This document shows, piece after piece, positions 5,737-6,490 of a stretch of 6,490 nt of DNA. The DNA comes from Candidatus Poribacteria bacterium. GTDB lineage: Bacteria; Poribacteria; WGA-4E; WGA-3G. Positions within the stretch are counted from its first letter, which is position 1. Every line of letters begins with the position of its first letter. A model generated the notes under the pieces. That model searched no databases. It worked only from the letters and a program-made list of their open reading frames with translations, and had not been told where the DNA came from. The stretch spans positions 1-6,490 of the forward strand of contig VXXH01000078.1 of assembly GCA_009835515.1 (NCBI GenBank). The letters are read 5' to 3'. The translations under genes were made by a program, and so were the position numbers.

Positions 5737-5764
5737 AGGTTGAAAACCCCTCCTACATTGGAGG
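5737..5764. repeat. Dispersed hairpin repeat, copy B
   Basis: AGGTTG and AAACCCCTCCTA (5744-5755) match copy A at 3706-3730, with 6 bp lost between them. Here the hairpin partner is different: CCTCC (5749-5753) pairs with GGAGG (5760-5764) across a 6-nt loop. On the minus strand the stem is followed by GGTTTT, too short a T-run for a confident terminator of the PhyH-like gene. Confidence 0.5.
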
Positions 5765-5798
5765 ACGGAACCCACATATATCAGTTGTCAGACCTCGT

Positions 5799-6490
5799 CT
5801 ATGCCAATTTGCCGCGGAGTAGCGGGTTGTCTTTCATCACCTCACCATCGCGATTCCGCGTACCGGATGGCATGTAATGGATAGCCATCGCCCGGCGGTC
5901 TCGGGGTGAGCGGTTCGGATTCGTTTGGTGGAGTGTCATGCAGTGATGGACCATCACGCATCCGGCTTTAACTGGCACTGGCACAGCACGATCTACATCA
6001 GCATCCACCTCCAACAAGGCTGGCAACTTACCTTTCTCTGACTCAGCACGTCCGTGGGCTGCCAATCCTTCCAGATAACTGCCGGGGATAACGTTCATAC
6101 ACCCGTTCTCCTCATCGGCATCATCAAGTGCTAACCAGATGCTCACAAGATTGGGCGGAGCACACTGCCAATACGCGTTGTCCTGATGCCAATATACTTC
6201 ACCGCCGTGATGGGCGGGTTTGTAGAGTGCCTGATCATGAAATAACTGGATATCGGATCCGATTAAACTCTCGACGATATCTAACAGTGGTTGGTGGTAG
6301 AGTAGCTTCCGATATTCCTCATCGAGCCGCCACATCTCCATAATCTGTAACATCTCTTCTTCACGATCAGCATCTGCATCGCTTTCCGAGTCCCCGACGA
6401 CTGCAAGGTTCCGCAACCCTTCACCGATTGTGCCGCGTCTCTGTGAAAATTGGGCATCGTAATGTTCGCGTAGCACGGTAAGGTGTGCGT
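5799..6490 (-). CDS. Phytanoyl-CoA dioxygenase (PhyH) family protein, N-terminus beyond the window
   Basis: The visible part is at least 229 residues; the frame is open to the window edge and the true start lies outside. The GTG at 6476 is an internal valine, not a start. Numbered from there, the jelly-roll core has the iron-binding HxD in VYWHQDNAYW (95-104; H97, D99) and the distal histidine in TLHQTNPN (181-188; H183). SPRDRRAMAIHYMP (190-203) supplies the arginine expected to bind 2-oxoglutarate. VSIWLALDDADEENGCMNVIPGS (111-133) is the family's core strand and turn. All catalytic residues are present, so it should be an active Fe(II)/2-oxoglutarate oxygenase. An acidic stretch, DSESDADADREEEM (29-42), precedes the core. 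About 30-50 residues are probably missing. The substrate is unknown; this family also acts on secondary metabolites and other small molecules. Confidence 0.9.
   Translation of the reverse strand, partial: AHLTVLREHYDAQFSQRRGTIGEGLRNLAVVGDSESDADADREEEMLQIMEMWRLDEEYRKLLYHQPLLDIVESLIGSDIQLFHDQALYKPAHHGGEVYWHQDNAYWQCAPPNLVSIWLALDDADEENGCMNVIPGSYLEGLAAHGRAESEKGKLPALLEVDADVDRAVPVPVKAGCVMVHHCMTLHQTNPNRSPRDRRAMAIHYMPSGTRNRDGEVMKDNPLLRGKLA

Noticed and set aside
5749..5764. CCTCC/GGAGG hairpin as the terminator of the PhyH-like gene
   Set aside because: The stem is only 5 bp and is followed by GGTTTT. It is better explained as part of the dispersed repeat.
6474..6476. GTG at 6476 as the true start of the PhyH-like gene
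   Set aside because: The frame remains open to the window edge, the N-terminal helix of the family would be missing, and no ribosome site is visible in the few bases left.

Overview
All nine genes in this window lie on the minus strand. The window looks like bacterial chromosome of moderate GC content. Its gene types are a PhyH-family dioxygenase, an enolase-superfamily protein, a secreted single-LamG protein, an ABM-domain protein and a degenerate metallo-beta-lactamase-fold protein. Together with GC-rich hairpin repeats between genes, this mix resembles uncultivated marine or sponge-associated lineages such as Candidatus Poribacteria. That assignment comes from memory of gene content and protein style, including the C-terminal tail of the LamG protein. 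No database search supports it.

The right-hand block, read right to left from the window edge, begins with a PhyH-like Fe(II)/2-oxoglutarate dioxygenase (5799-6490). Its N-terminus is cut by the window. Next is a 192-bp gap packed with inverted repeats, then a class I SAM methyltransferase (4851-5606). The methyltransferase overlaps the start of an enolase-superfamily gene (3778-4854) by 4 bp as ATGA. These last two are almost certainly co-translated. The enolase-like protein appears to lack the usual catalytic lysines and one metal ligand.

The middle (3442-3777) has no gene. It holds a candidate promoter for the left block, two 31-bp repeats with a GCCCC/GGGGC hairpin core on a 48-bp period, a separate A/T-rich hairpin, and another hairpin repeat whose relative occurs in the 5607-5798 gap.

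The left-hand block (3441 down to 2) is six closely packed genes that probably form one operon: an ABM-domain monooxygenase-like protein, a uridine-kinase-like P-loop kinase, an ASCH-domain protein, a second SAM methyltransferase, a secreted LamG-domain protein, and a metallo-beta-lactamase-fold protein lacking the HxHxDH zinc motif. Gaps range from an 11-bp overlap to 45 bp. The four cytosolic genes at the front (oxidation, phosphorylation, RNA or nucleotide recognition, methylation) could modify a shared small molecule or nucleotide, but nothing in the sequence identifies a substrate. No RNA genes, CRISPR arrays, transposase genes or strong intrinsic terminators were found.
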